From Buxus sempervirens (Eukaryota > Streptophyta > Magnoliopsida > Buxales > Buxaceae): a DNA stretch of 64,000 bases. Below are positions 10,577 to 22,490 of the stretch, piece after piece. A model generated the notes under the pieces. That model was not told where the DNA came from. It searched no databases and worked only from the letters and a program-made list of their open reading frames with translations. Every line of letters starts with the position of its first letter. Position 1 is the first letter of the stretch. A program made the translations under genes and the position numbers. The stretch is from positions 42,514,901-42,578,900 of the forward strand of contig OX387183.1 in assembly GCA_947561395.2 (NCBI GenBank). Direction: 5' to 3'.

Positions 10577-13500
10577 CCAACCCAATATTGAAGAGACCAT
10601 ATCAATAAACCTAGGGACCGAAGATGACCCAAAAATAGTGAAGATTGGGGTATGTCTATCTGAGGTATAGCGGGATGAAATGATACGGTTCTTAGCCGAT
10701 TATGAAGATGTATTTGCATGGTCGTATCGGGATATGCCAGGGTTAGACACAGACATGGTTGTGCATAGGCTACCCATTCTACCAGATGTTAAGCCAGTTA
10801 AACAGAAACTGAGAAGGTTAAAACCTGAATGGACATTGAAGGTCAAAGATGAAGTGGTTAAGCAATTCCAAGTTGGGTTCTTAGCGGTCTCCACTTACCC
10901 TGAATGGCTTGCAAATATAGTGCCAGTGCCAAAGAAGGATGGAAAGGTCAGAATGTGCGTAGATTACAGAGACTTGAATAAGGCAAGTCCAAAGGATGAT
11001 TTTCCACTTCCACACATAAACATCTTGGCGGACAACACTGCTGTACATAGTCTGTTCTCATTCATGGACGGGTTTTCTGGGTACAATCAAATTAAGATGG
11101 TGAAGGAGGATCAAGAGAAAACGGCCTTCATCACACCGTGGGGTACATTCCATTACGCTGTCATGCCATTTGGGCTTAAGAATGTCGGGGCAACCTACCA
11201 ACCTGCCATGACAGCCTTATTCCATGATATGATCCATAAGGAGATGGAGGTTTATGTGGATGCTATGATAGCCAAATCATGTGAAGAATAAGACCATTTG
11301 ATCAACTTGAAGAAGGTATTTGACCGGCTCAGGAAATACAGTCTAAGACTTAACCCTGCGAAATGCGTCTTTGGGGCTACATCAGGAAAATTATTGGGCT
11401 TTATAGTAAGCAGGAAGGGAATTGAGATTGACCCAGCTAAAGCCAGAGCAATCATTGAAATGCCATCACCTAGAACGGAGAAGGAAGTTCGTGGTTTTCT
11501 TAGAAGGATTCAGTACATAAGTCGGTTCATAGCACAGCTCACCGCTATCTGTGAACCAATCTTCAAGCTTCTAAGAAAGAATAACCCGACAGTCTGGAAT
11601 GACGATTGCCAAGAAGCCTTTGACACAATAAAGGAGTATTTATTGAACCCACCTGTGCTAGTACCACCTACTCCAGGAAGACCATTGATTTTATACTTGT
11701 CAGTTTTGGAGACGTCAATGGGGTATGTCTTGGGACAGCATGACAATACAGGCAGAAAGGAAAGGGCGATTTACTATCTAAGTAAAAAGTTCACGGAATA
11801 TGAAGCAAAGTATTCCCCTTTGGAAAAGACTTGTTGTGCATTAGTGTGGGCAACTCAGAGGCTGAGGCATTATTTCCTTAGTCATTCCACCTTATTGATA
11901 TCCCGAATGGACCCTTTAAAGTATCTATTTGAGAAACCAGCTTTAACTGGCAGAACAGCAAAGTGGCAGTTATTACTCTCTGAATTTGACCTCACCTATA
12001 TCACACAGAAAGCCATTAAGGGTCAAGCCATTGCTGATCACTTAGCCGCACACCCTTTACCAGAATACCAACCCTTGAAGACTAATTTCCCTGATGAGGC
12101 AATCCTGTTTACTGAAGAAGAAGAAGGTGAAAGCTCTTGGCAAATGTTTTTTGATGGGGCCACCAATATGAATGGAAATGGAATAGGGGCTGTGTTGATC
12201 AAGCCAGATGGGGCACATATCCCGATCGCAGTAAAGCTAAGGTTCCAATGCACAAACAATATTGCAGAGTATGAAGCATGCATAATTGGGTTGCAAGCTG
12301 CCTTAGACCATGAAGTAGAGGAACTTGACGCATATGGGGATTTGAGTCTTATCATCTTCCAAACAACTGGTGAATGGAAAACCAAGGATCACAAATTGAT
12401 CCCCTATCACCAGTATTTGGAAGAAATAAGCACTAAATTTACTCGAATTTCCTTCAATTATATGCCAAGGGCCAAAAACCAGTTTGCGGATGCTCTAGCA
12501 ACATTGGCTTCAATGGTCAGTATGCCGGAAGGTGTTGATATTAGACCATTGGAAATTGAAGTCAGAGATGAACCAGCTTATTGTCTTGTTCTAGAAGAAA
12601 CCCCAGAAGAAGAAGTACCATGGTTTCAAGATATTAAGAACTTCCTAAATGATCGGAGTTTGCCAGAAAATGTCACCTCTACAGAGAAAAGAACAATACA
12701 GAGGTTGGCAGGACAGTTCTTACTAAGTGGTGGTCAGTTGTACAAAAGATCACACAATGATATACTACTTAGATGTGTTGCAAAGACCGAGTCAGAAAGG
12801 TTAGTTGAAACGGTACATGGAGGAGTGTGTGGACCCCATATGAATGGGCACATGCTTGCCAAGAAGATTCTGCGATTGGGATATTACTGGTCGACTATGG
12901 AGCATGATTGCTATATACATGTCAAAAGGTGCCATTTATGCCAAGTGTACGCGGATAACAAGAATGCACCCCCAAGTGAATTACACAACATGACATCTCC
13001 GTGGCCCTTCTCCATGTGGGGTATAGACGTCATTGGAATGATCTCTCCAAAGGCATCAAATGGACATAGGTTTATACTTGTAGCAATTGATTACTTCACC
13101 AAGTGGGTAGAGGCAGCTTCGCATGCAAACATTACAAGTAGCCACGTTTTGAAATTCTTGAAGCACAATATCATTTGTCGCTACGGTTTGCCAAGTGCCA
13201 TGGTATCAGACAATGCTTCAAACCTTAAGAACAAGGACATGAGAAAGATGTGTGAACAGTTTCAGATTACCCACCACAAGTCAGCTCCGTATAGACCAAA
13301 GATGAATGGGGCAATGGAAGCAGCAAATGAGAATATAAATAAGATCATTCAGAAGATGGTAGTGAGTTTTAAAGATTGGCATGAAATGCTGCCACTTGCT
13401 CTACATGCTTACAGAACCTCAATTCGAACTTCTACAGGGGCAACCCCGTACTCTTTAGTATATGGAATGGAAGCAGTTTTACCAGTGGAAGTGGAAATAC

Positions 13501-13868
13501 CTTCACTAAGAGTGCTAATGGAAGTTGAATTAGAAGAACCTGAATGGATACAATCAAGACATGATCAACTCAATCTAATAGAGGAAAAGCGTTTAAAGGC
13601 GCTTTGTCATGGCCAATTGTATCAGAAGAGAATGGCCAGGGCTTACAATAAGAAGGTGAAGCCCAGAACTTTCCAAGAAGGAAATTTAGTATTGAAGAAA
13701 ATTTTACCCTTTTTGGAAAATCCTCGTGGAAAATTCAAACCAAATTGGGAAAGGCCTTATGTTGTCAAGAAAGTCCTGTCAGGGGGTGCTCTTATCTTAA
13801 CAGAAATGGATGGGAAGGATTTTCCTGAGCTAATTAACTCTAATGCAGTAAAGAGATATTTTCCATGA
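10577..13868 (+). pseudogene. Ogre1 pol: RT, two RNase H domains, integrase
   Basis: One frame from the linker to TGA 13866-13868, with a TAG at 10668-10670 and a TAA at 11289-11291. RT starts near FAWSYRDMPGLD (10710) and has VPKKDGKVRMCVDYRDLN (10925-10980). The catalytic box reads YVDA at 11253-11264 where the family and Ogre2 have YVDD, so the second metal-binding Asp is lost. The first RNase H (11690-12040) reads LYLSVLE where active enzymes have a catalytic Asp. The second, archaeal-type RNase H (12140-12500) keeps its FFDGA, AEYEA, YGDLS and FADAL motifs. Integrase has an HHCC region (12810-12945, ending CHLCQ), Asp in WGIDVIG, Asp in VSDNAS, and Glu in GAMEAANENI. There is no chromodomain. 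Dual RNase H fits the Tat clade. Dead by stops and by the YVDA change. Confidence 0.92.
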
Positions 13869-14708
13869 ATGAATATTACTAGGAAAGGATCTGAGGCCAT
13901 TTTTCCTTATATCCCAAAATTTTCATCCCTAGTCAAGCCAATTTGAGCCTGTTCGTCTTTTTTGTTAAACCTAAACTGGACTTACAGTCTTATACTGGGG
14001 CAAGGCCAATAAGGGCAAAGCCAATAGGGGCAAAAAGAAAAAAAATGAGAAAAAAATAGGGGCAAATGAAAGCCAAATACAAAAGAAGGGGAATGGGATT
14101 GAATTCACCATGACTGTAAGTCCGGTTGATCTATTTTTCACACTTAGAAAATTTTGAGCCTTTAATACCTTTTCTTTCATAAACCGAGCTTAGCCTTTGT
14201 TTCGTCCTATTATTAAGCCCTCGGTGATTTTAGTATATTCATTCAACTTTCAGAGTAAGATTGGTGATGACGGAACGCAGAAGCCAACCCTAGTGAAAAC
14301 CGTAATTGGCACTAGGGGTAGTAAGGGCAAAAAAAAAAATCAAAGGTTGAGTTGATTAGGTGGTCTAAATTTAATCAGCATGAGCACTGGAAACTGAGCA
14401 GATTAGCAGGGTCAATCATGAAGGTAAAACCATTAGGGGATGATTCTAAAGGTCACGGGGTAGACAGATTTGGTCTCTCCCTATTGCTTGGACTACCCTT
14501 TTCATTATTCAACCTAATTTTAATTCCTTTGATTATATGTGATTAAGTGTTTTGGATCAGCTTAAAAAAAAAAACTATACTTTGGCCAGTGATGAGAAAT
14601 CAAATACTTTTTCATAAAACTTCTGTTTTTACAAGCATCTGAGAATTCTGAGGCCAATAATATAAAACCTATTTTTGAATTAAATCTATTGTCTTTCCAC
14701 TAATGGAG
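13869..14708. other. Ogre1 spacer between pol and antisense genes
   Basis: About 840 bp without a supported gene. It contains an imperfect repeat of GGGGCAAAG-type motifs near 13995-14065 and poly-A runs. For the minus-strand gene that ends at 14709 it would be the 3' flank. Plus-strand pol and the antisense gene converge here. Confidence 0.5.
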
Positions 14709-16473
14709 TTAGCTTTTGTATAAAAGTATGAAAAAAAAGAGATAAAAGAATCTACTCCCTAACTGCTCCTCAAGCTCCCTAATCCTAGCTGCCTGAGTTG
14801 CAATGATTCCAGAAGCTCCTTCTGTATCAGGATAACTCAAAAAGGAGATGATCTCATCTGAAAGAGAATGCTTGATCTTCAGCGCCCTAAGGTCGGCCAA
14901 GGAATCCTGATATTTCTTCCACATCGCTCGGACTTCAAAATGACGAGCCTACCTTTGTTCTTCAAGTTTCTTCTCTATGGCAATGTGGCCAGACTTCTGC
15001 TCTTCAAGTTTCCTCTCCAGATCAATGACTTTTATCCTAAGTTCTTGAGCTTCTCGTACCCATATTTGTTGAAGCCGCTTATGGGTTGCCCTTTTAGACT
15101 CCAGAATGTCCTCATAGGTAGGAGGAACAACTGCAGGAGGATCCTCTGGTACTGGGGCATGACTCTACACCTGCTCTTTGATCCAAAAGTGATAGTCCTT
15201 CACATGGGACTCAGAAAAGACAGGACCCTGCAGAAAGCGAACATAGGACCACTCATTCATTAATTGAGCATTTAGCCCCATGGTGGCTGATGTAAGTGGT
15301 CCTACAAGGCTCTCATAGCCAGTTGGGATCATAATTCCCTGGGTCGCTCCAAACTGCCGAAGAACCCTCAAAGGAAGATAGAGAACAGCAGATTTCAAGC
15401 CTACCAGGACCAGAAAGTTCCTATCTCTGAAGCTGATCACTGTCTCTGGATTGGGTTGATAAGTGCCAGGCCATCTCACTTGATCATCCTGGAGAGTACC
15501 AAAGAAAGTGAACCAGCCCTGCTTGCCACCTTGGATGTTAGGACACCCCCTATTGCTCATCAACACAGGAACTTTCAATCTTGGAAAGAAGCTGCAAGTT
15601 ATCTCTTCAACCTGGCTAAGGTGGTCAAGCAACCAAAGCTGCAGAAAAGGGGAGTATTTCAATTTATTTCCAAAAGAGAAAAAAAGAAAATAAAAGAAAA
15701 AGAAAAAAAAAGAAGAAGGAAAAGAAAAAGAAAAAAAGAAGAAGAAAAGAAAAAAAATATATATGTTTTTTTACCTGTAGGATAGGGGCGCAGGCAAGGA
15801 AGCGCTTCTTCTTTCTGAAATAACAGTCAGTAAGGGCCTTGTATATCTCTGCTAAGATCATAGGGGCCAACCTCTCTCGTTCCCTAACTTGGCAGATAAC
15901 TGAGATGAGAGCCAAGTCAACCTGGTCATCACCCCATGGAAAAAGCAGCTGATTGACCACTACCAAAGTCAAAGCATTAAACCTGGCATCCTTGTCCTCA
16001 CTCCTTAGAAGTTTTTCAGTCAAAAAGCTCTTGGACAAGGTCAATAGGGTATCAGAATTTCCTAAGTCTTTTTTCCCTATACCCAAGAAAGTGGAAGCCT
16101 CCTTTTTGTAACTAGGCTTTAGGGGTGGGTTCACAACTTTTTCAGAAAATCTTAGGCCAAGGATGGTTTCAATTTCTTCTATGGTAGGAGTCATCTCTTT
16201 ATCATCAAAGCGGAAGAGATTCAGTTCGGGAACCCAGTGTCCAATCAAAGCTTCAATGATTTCCCACTTAAAGGGAATTTTAGGGAGGTGTAGGATATGC
16301 CCTAAGTGGATGGAATCCCAGCGAATCTCCTCATCAAGGGTCATGGAGTTAACCCATCTATCGTAGAAGGAATCCACAATATTGTACCTGGTAAGATTAG
16401 GAGGTTTTGATCTAACAAGGTGTCTTGCAGGAGGAGATTCAACGGCAGGAGAAAGCGGCGTAGGGGAAGCCAT
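14709..16473 (-). pseudogene. Ogre1 antisense gene 1: plant-mobile-domain-like protein with coiled-coil tail
   Basis: Two exons on the strand opposite to pol. Exon 1 is 16473-15775 (233 codons, start MASPTPLSPAVES); an ATG at 16530 in frame is possible but less likely. The intron is 15639-15774 (donor CTACAG/GTAA, pyrimidine-rich tract, acceptor TTTTCTGCAG). Exon 2 is 15638-14709. Two in-frame TAGs (15165-15167 and one near 14943) interrupt exon 2. Exon 1 has LFRFDDKEMTPTIEEIETIL, and exon 2 has LVGLKSAVLYLPLRVLRQFG. Both match ORF1 of Ogre2 (57819-59253), and the family resembles the plant mobile domain found in plant transposons. The C-terminus is a Glu/Lys/Leu coiled coil (DLERKLEEQKS region). 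Antisense extra ORFs in Tat-type elements are known; their role is not. Confidence 0.75.
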
Positions 16474-16559
16474 GGAAGTGCCAAAGAAGCCAAGGAAAGC
16501 AAGAAAAGACGTGCTCAGGGAGTTTTCCAACTATTAAAAGTGTCACAATGACGTTCCCT

Positions 16560-16720
16560 ATGAGTTTATATAGAAAAAATCGTAAGGCAGTAAAATCCGT
16601 AATTATACTACGGGCAAAGCGCGCCCGTATAGGGAATACGGACACCCTTGACCGTGAAAACTTCACGGGCAGAGTGCACCCGTAGTAACTTTACGGGCAC
16701 AGCTTGCTCGTAGATTAAGT
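16560..16720. promoter_or_regulatory. CGGGC palindrome module upstream of antisense gene 1
   Basis: Just upstream of the 16473 start is a run of short palindromes. TACGGGC pairs with GCCCGTA across a 7 nt loop (about 16600-16622). ACGGG pairs with CCCGT near 16657-16682, and TACGGGC pairs imperfectly with GCTCGTA near 16691-16715. The same kind of module is found at 21110-21215 and in the LTR at 21660-21780. The motif is seen; a regulatory role is inferred. Confidence 0.55.
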
Positions 16721-16971
16721 ACGGTTCCTTCGAAAAAATGCAAAAAAATGGGAATTTTTAATTTCCTTGTTTTCCTAAGCTTCACCTGTCCCTGTTTTAA
16801 CATTCATCAAGTAATAAAAACTGAAAAGAAAGAAGAAAAGAACACAAATGAATGAAAATTAAACTTCTTTTATATATATGAGAATGTTTACATCACTTTT
16901 GTCAAAAATACAAATGTATATGAAAAATCCTAATCTACTGTCTATGCAGGTCCGCCCCTACGGCCACGGCC

Positions 16972-19744
16972 TCATCCTCTACCCCGACCACGGCCTGAGG
17001 ATCGCCTGCGCTCAAAGACATGCCGCACAATATTGCGGGCTGTGCTACGAGTCATCTTGCTCAAAACAGACTGAATATCATGCCACATATATAAAGGCAC
17101 AAGGCCAGCATTGGGATGATCAGGAGGAACGTACCCCGAAGTATCTACATATCCTGTAGACTCAGTATCCGAATCAGTACGGGATGAATCGACCGAAGGA
17201 TCAGCAGCCGCAGGCGTCTCCTCTACAGCCTCCATAGCAGGACCAGCAGGAGCAGATGTCCCAGGTACATCAGCATCAGGACCAGGCTCTACAGGATCAG
17301 CTGTAGCCTCCTCCATCACCACGGCCTCCACGGTAGGCTCTACCACAGCAGCGTCCATAGCCGACTCCATATCTACATCCGCAAATGCCACAGGAGCAGT
17401 CTCAACTACTGGGGCCGACTCTGGAACATCCTCAGCAGCAGGTGCAATATCAGCCTCGATCTCGGGCTCTGCTGCAGGTACCTCTACCGGGCTGGGAGAA
17501 GTTACGAAGTCCACCCGTGCCACAGAAAATACCTCACCCCGAAGATGCATGGGCACGGATGAAGCAGGTGAAGAAGGGCCGGCTGTGTTCTCCTGAAACT
17601 AAGAGAAGAAATTTCAGTCAGAAATGACAAACTAATGCAAGAGCAGGAATGGAAATGAAAGAAGCAATTAACCTGAGTATAAGATGGACCCGCCTGGTCC
17701 TGTGCATCAGATGGACCCTCTTGGCCCTGTGCTCTGGCTAGCTGTACCTGAAGGTCTGAGATCGTGATATAGAGGGCGTCCCGCTCAGCAATCGCAGCAT
17801 CTCGCTGGCGCTCTAGATTAGCATATCGAGACCGGATCTCTGCCAACTGAGCCTCCTGAAATAGAAAAGAAAGGGTTAGAAAATGTCAAGATCAAATGAA
17901 AATAGAAAGGTGAAAAGAAAGAAGGCATACCGTAGTGTCATAAGCCCTAATCACTATCCCTCCAATCTCAGTGACTCCGCCACGGACAGGCATAGGTGGC
18001 ATGAGGCACCCAACTGAAGCTCGCCTGAACCAGGCATCATAGTCACCCTCCTCCAATAATGTCTCTACCTCAGTCCAATCTAGGAACTGGGCAGGATCAA
18101 CAGGCATAGGAGGGTAGGAAGGAGTAGTATCTGGCGGGATGGCAGGAATTCGCGGCTCTCCCACATGCTGAAAAAAGAAGCGCTCGCCGCAGTACCAGAT
18201 GCTGCCCATCTGACCAATAAAGAACTGGTATCTCTGTCGTCTCTGGTCAAGGACAAATGCATCATCTCTGGCTGCATGCAGGGCCAGCACCTCATGAATG
18301 TCCTCCATCCTGGGGACAAACAGCTGAAAAACAGAACAGGATATCAGATATGTGATTCAGAAAGAAAAGAAAAGAAGAAAGAAGAGGAATTAAAGTAGAT
18401 TACCTCAGACCGATACAGCCTGTCCAAGTGGGCCCGAGCGGACCTAGGACGACTCTTTTCAGAGTCATGCTCTACATGACACCATCTAAGTGCCATGGGA
18501 TACGTCTCCTCAGACACCGTAGAGGTAGGGCGGAAATAGGGTATATAAACCCTAGCAAAGAACTGCAGAAAGAAGAAAAGATCAGAAGAATAGAAAAAGA
18601 GAAAGAAAGAAAGAGAAATAAATATTTCACATGCAAAAAGGGCCAGAAGAATCTGCATCCAACTCCAGCTCCTCTGGAAGTATAGAGGCCCCCGCTCACT
18701 GATCGGCGAAGGCCGGCCAAAATAGTACCAAAAATGAGCGGGCCCCAGGCGTACCTCCTCGCTCGATGCAGATCTCCCAGTAAGCTTAGAAAATAAGGAC
18801 TAACCGAAGTCGTGTCCTCTGGGAAGAAGCAAGATCCCATCATGTACAGAAAAAGGAATCGAAAGGCATACGGGAAAATGTGGTCACTGGCAGCAAGTTG
18901 GCCAAACTGCCTCCTCCTGAAAGTCTCTCTCAACCATGTCAAAGACAATCTCGCTCTCCCCCTATCCCATGCCTCTGGAGGCAGCACGATGTATCCAAGA
19001 TAAGCAGCGACCTCATCAGTCTCCGGCATCACCATTTCAGGAATAATGTCACCGGTCATCCTAATCCCGGTGATAAGGGTGAAGTTAGAAGGCCGGATCC
19101 CGATCTCAATATCTGGGAAATGGAAGCTCAATGTCTCAGGGAAAGGTTATAAACATGCCAAAGCCATATAAGCCTAACTCCCGACGGTAGGCCGAACTGC
19201 AGGCTCCCAAGAATCTAATAAAACTGGCCCAGCTCCCTCTATGGTGGGACATAGGATACTCCAAAGAGATATCCTCCCTAATACATGCTGAGGGATGAGT
19301 CCTCAAGCCATGCAAAAGATCGGTATCCCTAATCTGGGCAGCCACCTCCTCAGGGACCTCAACCCTTGTCCTGGCCTCATCTCTGCCACGGCCCCCTCTG
19401 CGGCCTCCTCTATGGCCCTCATCATGGCCTCCATCTCTACCTCCACCTCGGCGCCTACTACGGCTCCTATCTCTGCCCGAAGCCTCAACAACCGGCTAAA
19501 AAAACAATGGGAAGGAAGAAAGAATCAGGAGGATGTATTTTGTGAAAGAATATTGAAATTCAGAAAGGTTAGAATATACCTCTGGGGTCGCCTCATGCGA
19601 ATCCCCAGAAGGGAGATCTGGGACATCAGAATCAGAATCCCTCTCGGCCCTCGAAGATGAGGCCACATCAGCAGGATCTCGCCTAACCCTCGAGGAGGAA
19701 GGCTCATCTGCAGGATCCCTGGAAGCTGATCTAAGGCGGGCCAT
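16972..19744 (-). pseudogene. Ogre1 antisense gene 2: six-exon plant-mobile/DUF1985-like gene with one frameshift
   Basis: Exons on the minus strand: 19744-19580, 19495-18631, 18562-18404, 18323-17931, 17855-17673, 17599-16972. All five introns (about 68-84 bp) are GT-AG with T-rich acceptors and all joins are in phase 0, which is strong evidence for a real spliced gene. Exon 1 is Arg/Ser/Asp-rich. Exon 2 begins Arg/Gly-rich, then has LLHGLRTHPSACIREDIS and SFHFPDIEIGIRPSNF, a fold-like region that reminds me of PMD or DUF1985 proteins (uncertain). Exon 5 is coiled coil (ANLERQRDAAIAERDAL). Exon 6 is Ala/Pro/Glu-rich and ends basic (RRSSGRGRGRG). A one-base slip in a TTTCCC run near 19140 breaks exon 2; the terminal TGA at 16972-16974 may truncate a slightly longer RG tail. 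Function unknown. Confidence 0.7.
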
Positions 19745-21109
19745 CTATGGTTCAAATCAGGGAGATGATTAATTATTCATTTAAAATTTTGTTATTGCTT
19801 GATTATCATTTTAACCAAGTTTAATTGATTGGCAGGAAAAAGGAAAAAATGGAGAATGGAAGAAAATGCATCAGAAACTCCTGATCAAATCCAGAGCTGA
19901 TTGAAGGAGTTCACCTTTTATTATCTGACTTGGATTTAATCAAGGAAACATATAAAAGATATGTGGGAAGTGCAGACTTCTCACATATCCTCTCTATATG
20001 ACAAAAGAAAGAAAGAAAGAAAAAGAAAACTTTTATGCTTAAAAGTTTTGGGTTAAACTATAATTTGTGTGTATAATGATCTAATTCCCTAACTACTGAT
20101 TTTGTGTAATTTCAGGGAGTTAACAGAAAGTCGGAGCACTGAAGTGAGGAAAGTATTCAGATTTGTCAAGATTTTGAACAATGATGGCATAAACAAGAAA
20201 GTAATCCCTTGCATGGGAAATGTCCAGAAAAATTCATGGAAAAGGCAAGCTTATCTATAATGCATACAGGAGTTACTAGCAAGCTAATCGGCATGTCGGC
20301 AATGCAAAGTTAGACAGCAGAGAATTTAAACACACTCAAAGACCAATGGCAAATTGCTCCCAAGGGCCAATGGAAAAAGGAAATCAAAATTTCAACTGAG
20401 AATATATAAGGTTAAAGCAGAAGGTTACAAGCATCATGCAGGATGTGCAAAAAGGATCAGCAAGTAAGCAAACAGTTTATCAGCACAATTCAAAGAAATC
20501 AGTCAGTGATTAGGCAAGAATTGAGAATCTGTACAAATCAGGATAATACCGGCAACAAGGTTCTCAATACAGACAGAAAATAGCCCAAAATGCAACTTGG
20601 TTTAAGTTACTAATCGAATATGAGCCAAAACGAAACACAAGCATAGCAATGCATGGCATGGTAACAATTTAGTTCTCAGAATCAGAATCGACAACTCAAT
20701 GAAATTGCAAAGTATTTGGGAGTTTCGACCACTTACTGTATTCAATCGAAATGGAGGAAAATCGGTAATCAAATGGGAAATTCTTACACTACCGAAGCTT
20801 CAAGGAGTGGCCACAACCGTTTGGGGGTGATTCGAAGCACACCCAAAATTGAGCACAGTCACAACAGTGGGAGAAGAAGAAAGAAGATCGCCGGAGATGT
20901 CGAATGGTCGCTTGCCAACAGTGGTCGACGGAATAGAAAAGATGAAGTCGCCGGAGAACAATGATGGCCGGAGAAGAATAGTAGTTGTCGGAGATTAGAA
21001 GAAGAAGAAGAGGAAACCGTAAGAGAAGATAAGGGCGTGAGCAAAATAGGGCAAAATACGAGCACAAATGAAGAACTGCTCGCGGTCACGATCTTAAGAA
21101 GGAGAGTAA

Positions 21110-21215
21110 AATCCGTAAAATCAGTACGGGCATCAGACACCCGTGAAAGCAATACGGTCCCGTACGCCCGTGAACAACCTATGGGTAGCATCTGTCCGTA
21201 AGCCAAATACGGGCG
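21110..21215. promoter_or_regulatory. CGGGC palindrome module upstream of antisense gene 2
   Basis: Contains ACGGG...CCCGT (21135-21153), a clustered TACGGTCCCGTACGCCCGTG stretch and TACGGGCG near 21209. It has the same vocabulary as the modules at 16560-16720 and in the LTR, about 1.4 kb upstream of the predicted start. Role inferred. Confidence 0.45.
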
Positions 21216-21550
21216 AAGCCAAAAATTGAATATTTTATTATTTTCTCCACAATTATCAAAAGATCAATGTTTATATTAGTTGTAAGTTGCAAGGATTCCC
21301 ACCTTACCCACTTTTGTTTAAAACTTTTGTCTCAAATCTCACTTCATAGCCACGAGAGCTCAGTGAGAGGAGAGAGGAGGATTTGGCTCTTAAGCTGAGG
21401 GACTTCTTAGCAAATCTTCCACAATCAATTATTTTTTTTCAAAATCATCCATTTAATCCTTGCAAAGTGCAATTGATTAGACAAATATCTCAGAAAGTGC
21501 AATTGGTGGGTCTTTTTGCTCTCTGCTTGTAATTGGTTCCAATTACCAGC

Positions 21551-21564
21551 AAAGAGGGGGCAGC
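21551..21564 (+). other. Ogre1 polypurine tract
   Basis: AAAGAGGGGGCAGC immediately before the LTR start TGTAGACACCCC; expected primer for plus-strand DNA synthesis. Ogre2 has the related GCAAAGAAGGGCAGC beside its own 3' LTR. Confidence 0.88.
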
Positions 21565-21659
21565 TGTAGACACCCCAAATTGCATTACAGAATGAGAAAG
21601 TAATAAAAACATGTAATTAGAGCTTAAAACAGGTCAAAATGCATAAAAATTGACTAAGC

Positions 21660-21780
21660 AGGCTTTGCCCGTATTTTATTCACGGGCCGGTCGCGCCCGA
21701 GATCGCTCTACGGTCAGGCGCACCCGTAGTAACAATATGGTCACCGTTGGACTGTAGTGCATTTACGGTCACTAAAGACT
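21660..21780. promoter_or_regulatory. CGGGC palindrome module in Ogre1 LTR U3
   Basis: GCCCGT pairs with ACGGGC across about 9 nt (21668-21688), and CTACGG pairs with CCGTAG across 10 nt (about 21708-21729). It lies about 200-300 bp upstream of the TATA box. Confidence 0.6.
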
Positions 21781-21970
21781 CGTGCGAGTTTTATTCTTCT
21801 CTCGATTTCCGAGCTTTATCTTAAGTCCAATATATCTTTAAATGAGCGAATTACGTCTTTTATTCGCTGAAGCCACCTTGGTTGGCTATGGATGGGCATT
21901 ATCTTGTGTTTAACTCAAACTGAAACTCTATCTTGCCAAACCCTGGACCAACTATGCCCCTGTGCTTGCC

Positions 21971-21978
21971 TATAAATA
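21971..21978 (+). promoter_or_regulatory. TATA box of Ogre1 LTR
   Basis: TATAAATA in CTTGCCTATAAATAGAGG. A splice donor follows about 100 nt downstream (22076), so a leader intron starting inside the LTR is likely. Confidence 0.75.
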
Positions 21979-22174
21979 GAGGTGAGATTCTCAAGCTAAG
22001 GGCCACGAAAATTTGAAGTCTAAGAAGCTCCAAGAGAAGAAGAGGAACCCCTGCTGCTTTTCTTGCTCAATCCAGGTAAGTCCCTTTCCCTTTTATTTTC
22101 TGTCTTCAATTCTAGAAGTAATAGGATCATCTCTATTGCAGTAGAATAACGCCATCTTTTGTATCTAGTATTCC

Positions 22175-22490
22175 TAAACTTGTCTCTAAGTACCTCAAGA
22201 GTCTCTCTAGCCGTAAAACGTGAAGAGAGAGCTAGGGGAAAAGAGAACAGGTGGATCCCTCGAATAGAACCCCATATCCGTTTTTCTCCTTTTTTTTTAG
22301 AATAAAGCCTCTGATTGTGTTTGTATACCCAAACCTATCTCCAAGTACCTCAAGAGTCTCTCTAGCCGTAAAACGTGAAGAGAGAGCTAGGGGAAAAGAG
22401 AACAGGTGGATCCGTAGGGTAGACCCCCATGTGCTCAAATCTGTGAGATGTGGCTGCTTTGAATATCTTGATCATGTTTTAATTGCTTTT
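22175..22490. repeat. 155 bp tandem duplication in Ogre1 LTR
   Basis: AAGTACCTCAAGAGTCTC begins at 22188 and again at 22343. About 75 bp after each is nearly identical, through AGAGAACAGGTGGATCC; the remainder is more diverged. It lies downstream of the leader splice donor. Confidence 0.8.

Larger units (their letters stand above)
19745..21564. other. Ogre1 region between antisense gene 2 and the 3' LTR
   Basis: No supported coding frame. On the minus strand it is the upstream side of antisense gene 2. A T-rich minus-strand stretch (19760-20700) could be a leader intron, and 20860-21070 reads like a Ser/Leu-rich leader. A CGGGC palindrome module is at 21110-21215. The last 14 bases (21551-21564) are the polypurine tract. 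Confidence 0.5.

Noticed and set aside
10680-13868. Endogenous pararetrovirus origin for the RT region
   Set aside because: Integrase and dual RNase H are present, with no movement or coat protein; the order fits Tat-lineage Ty3/gypsy.
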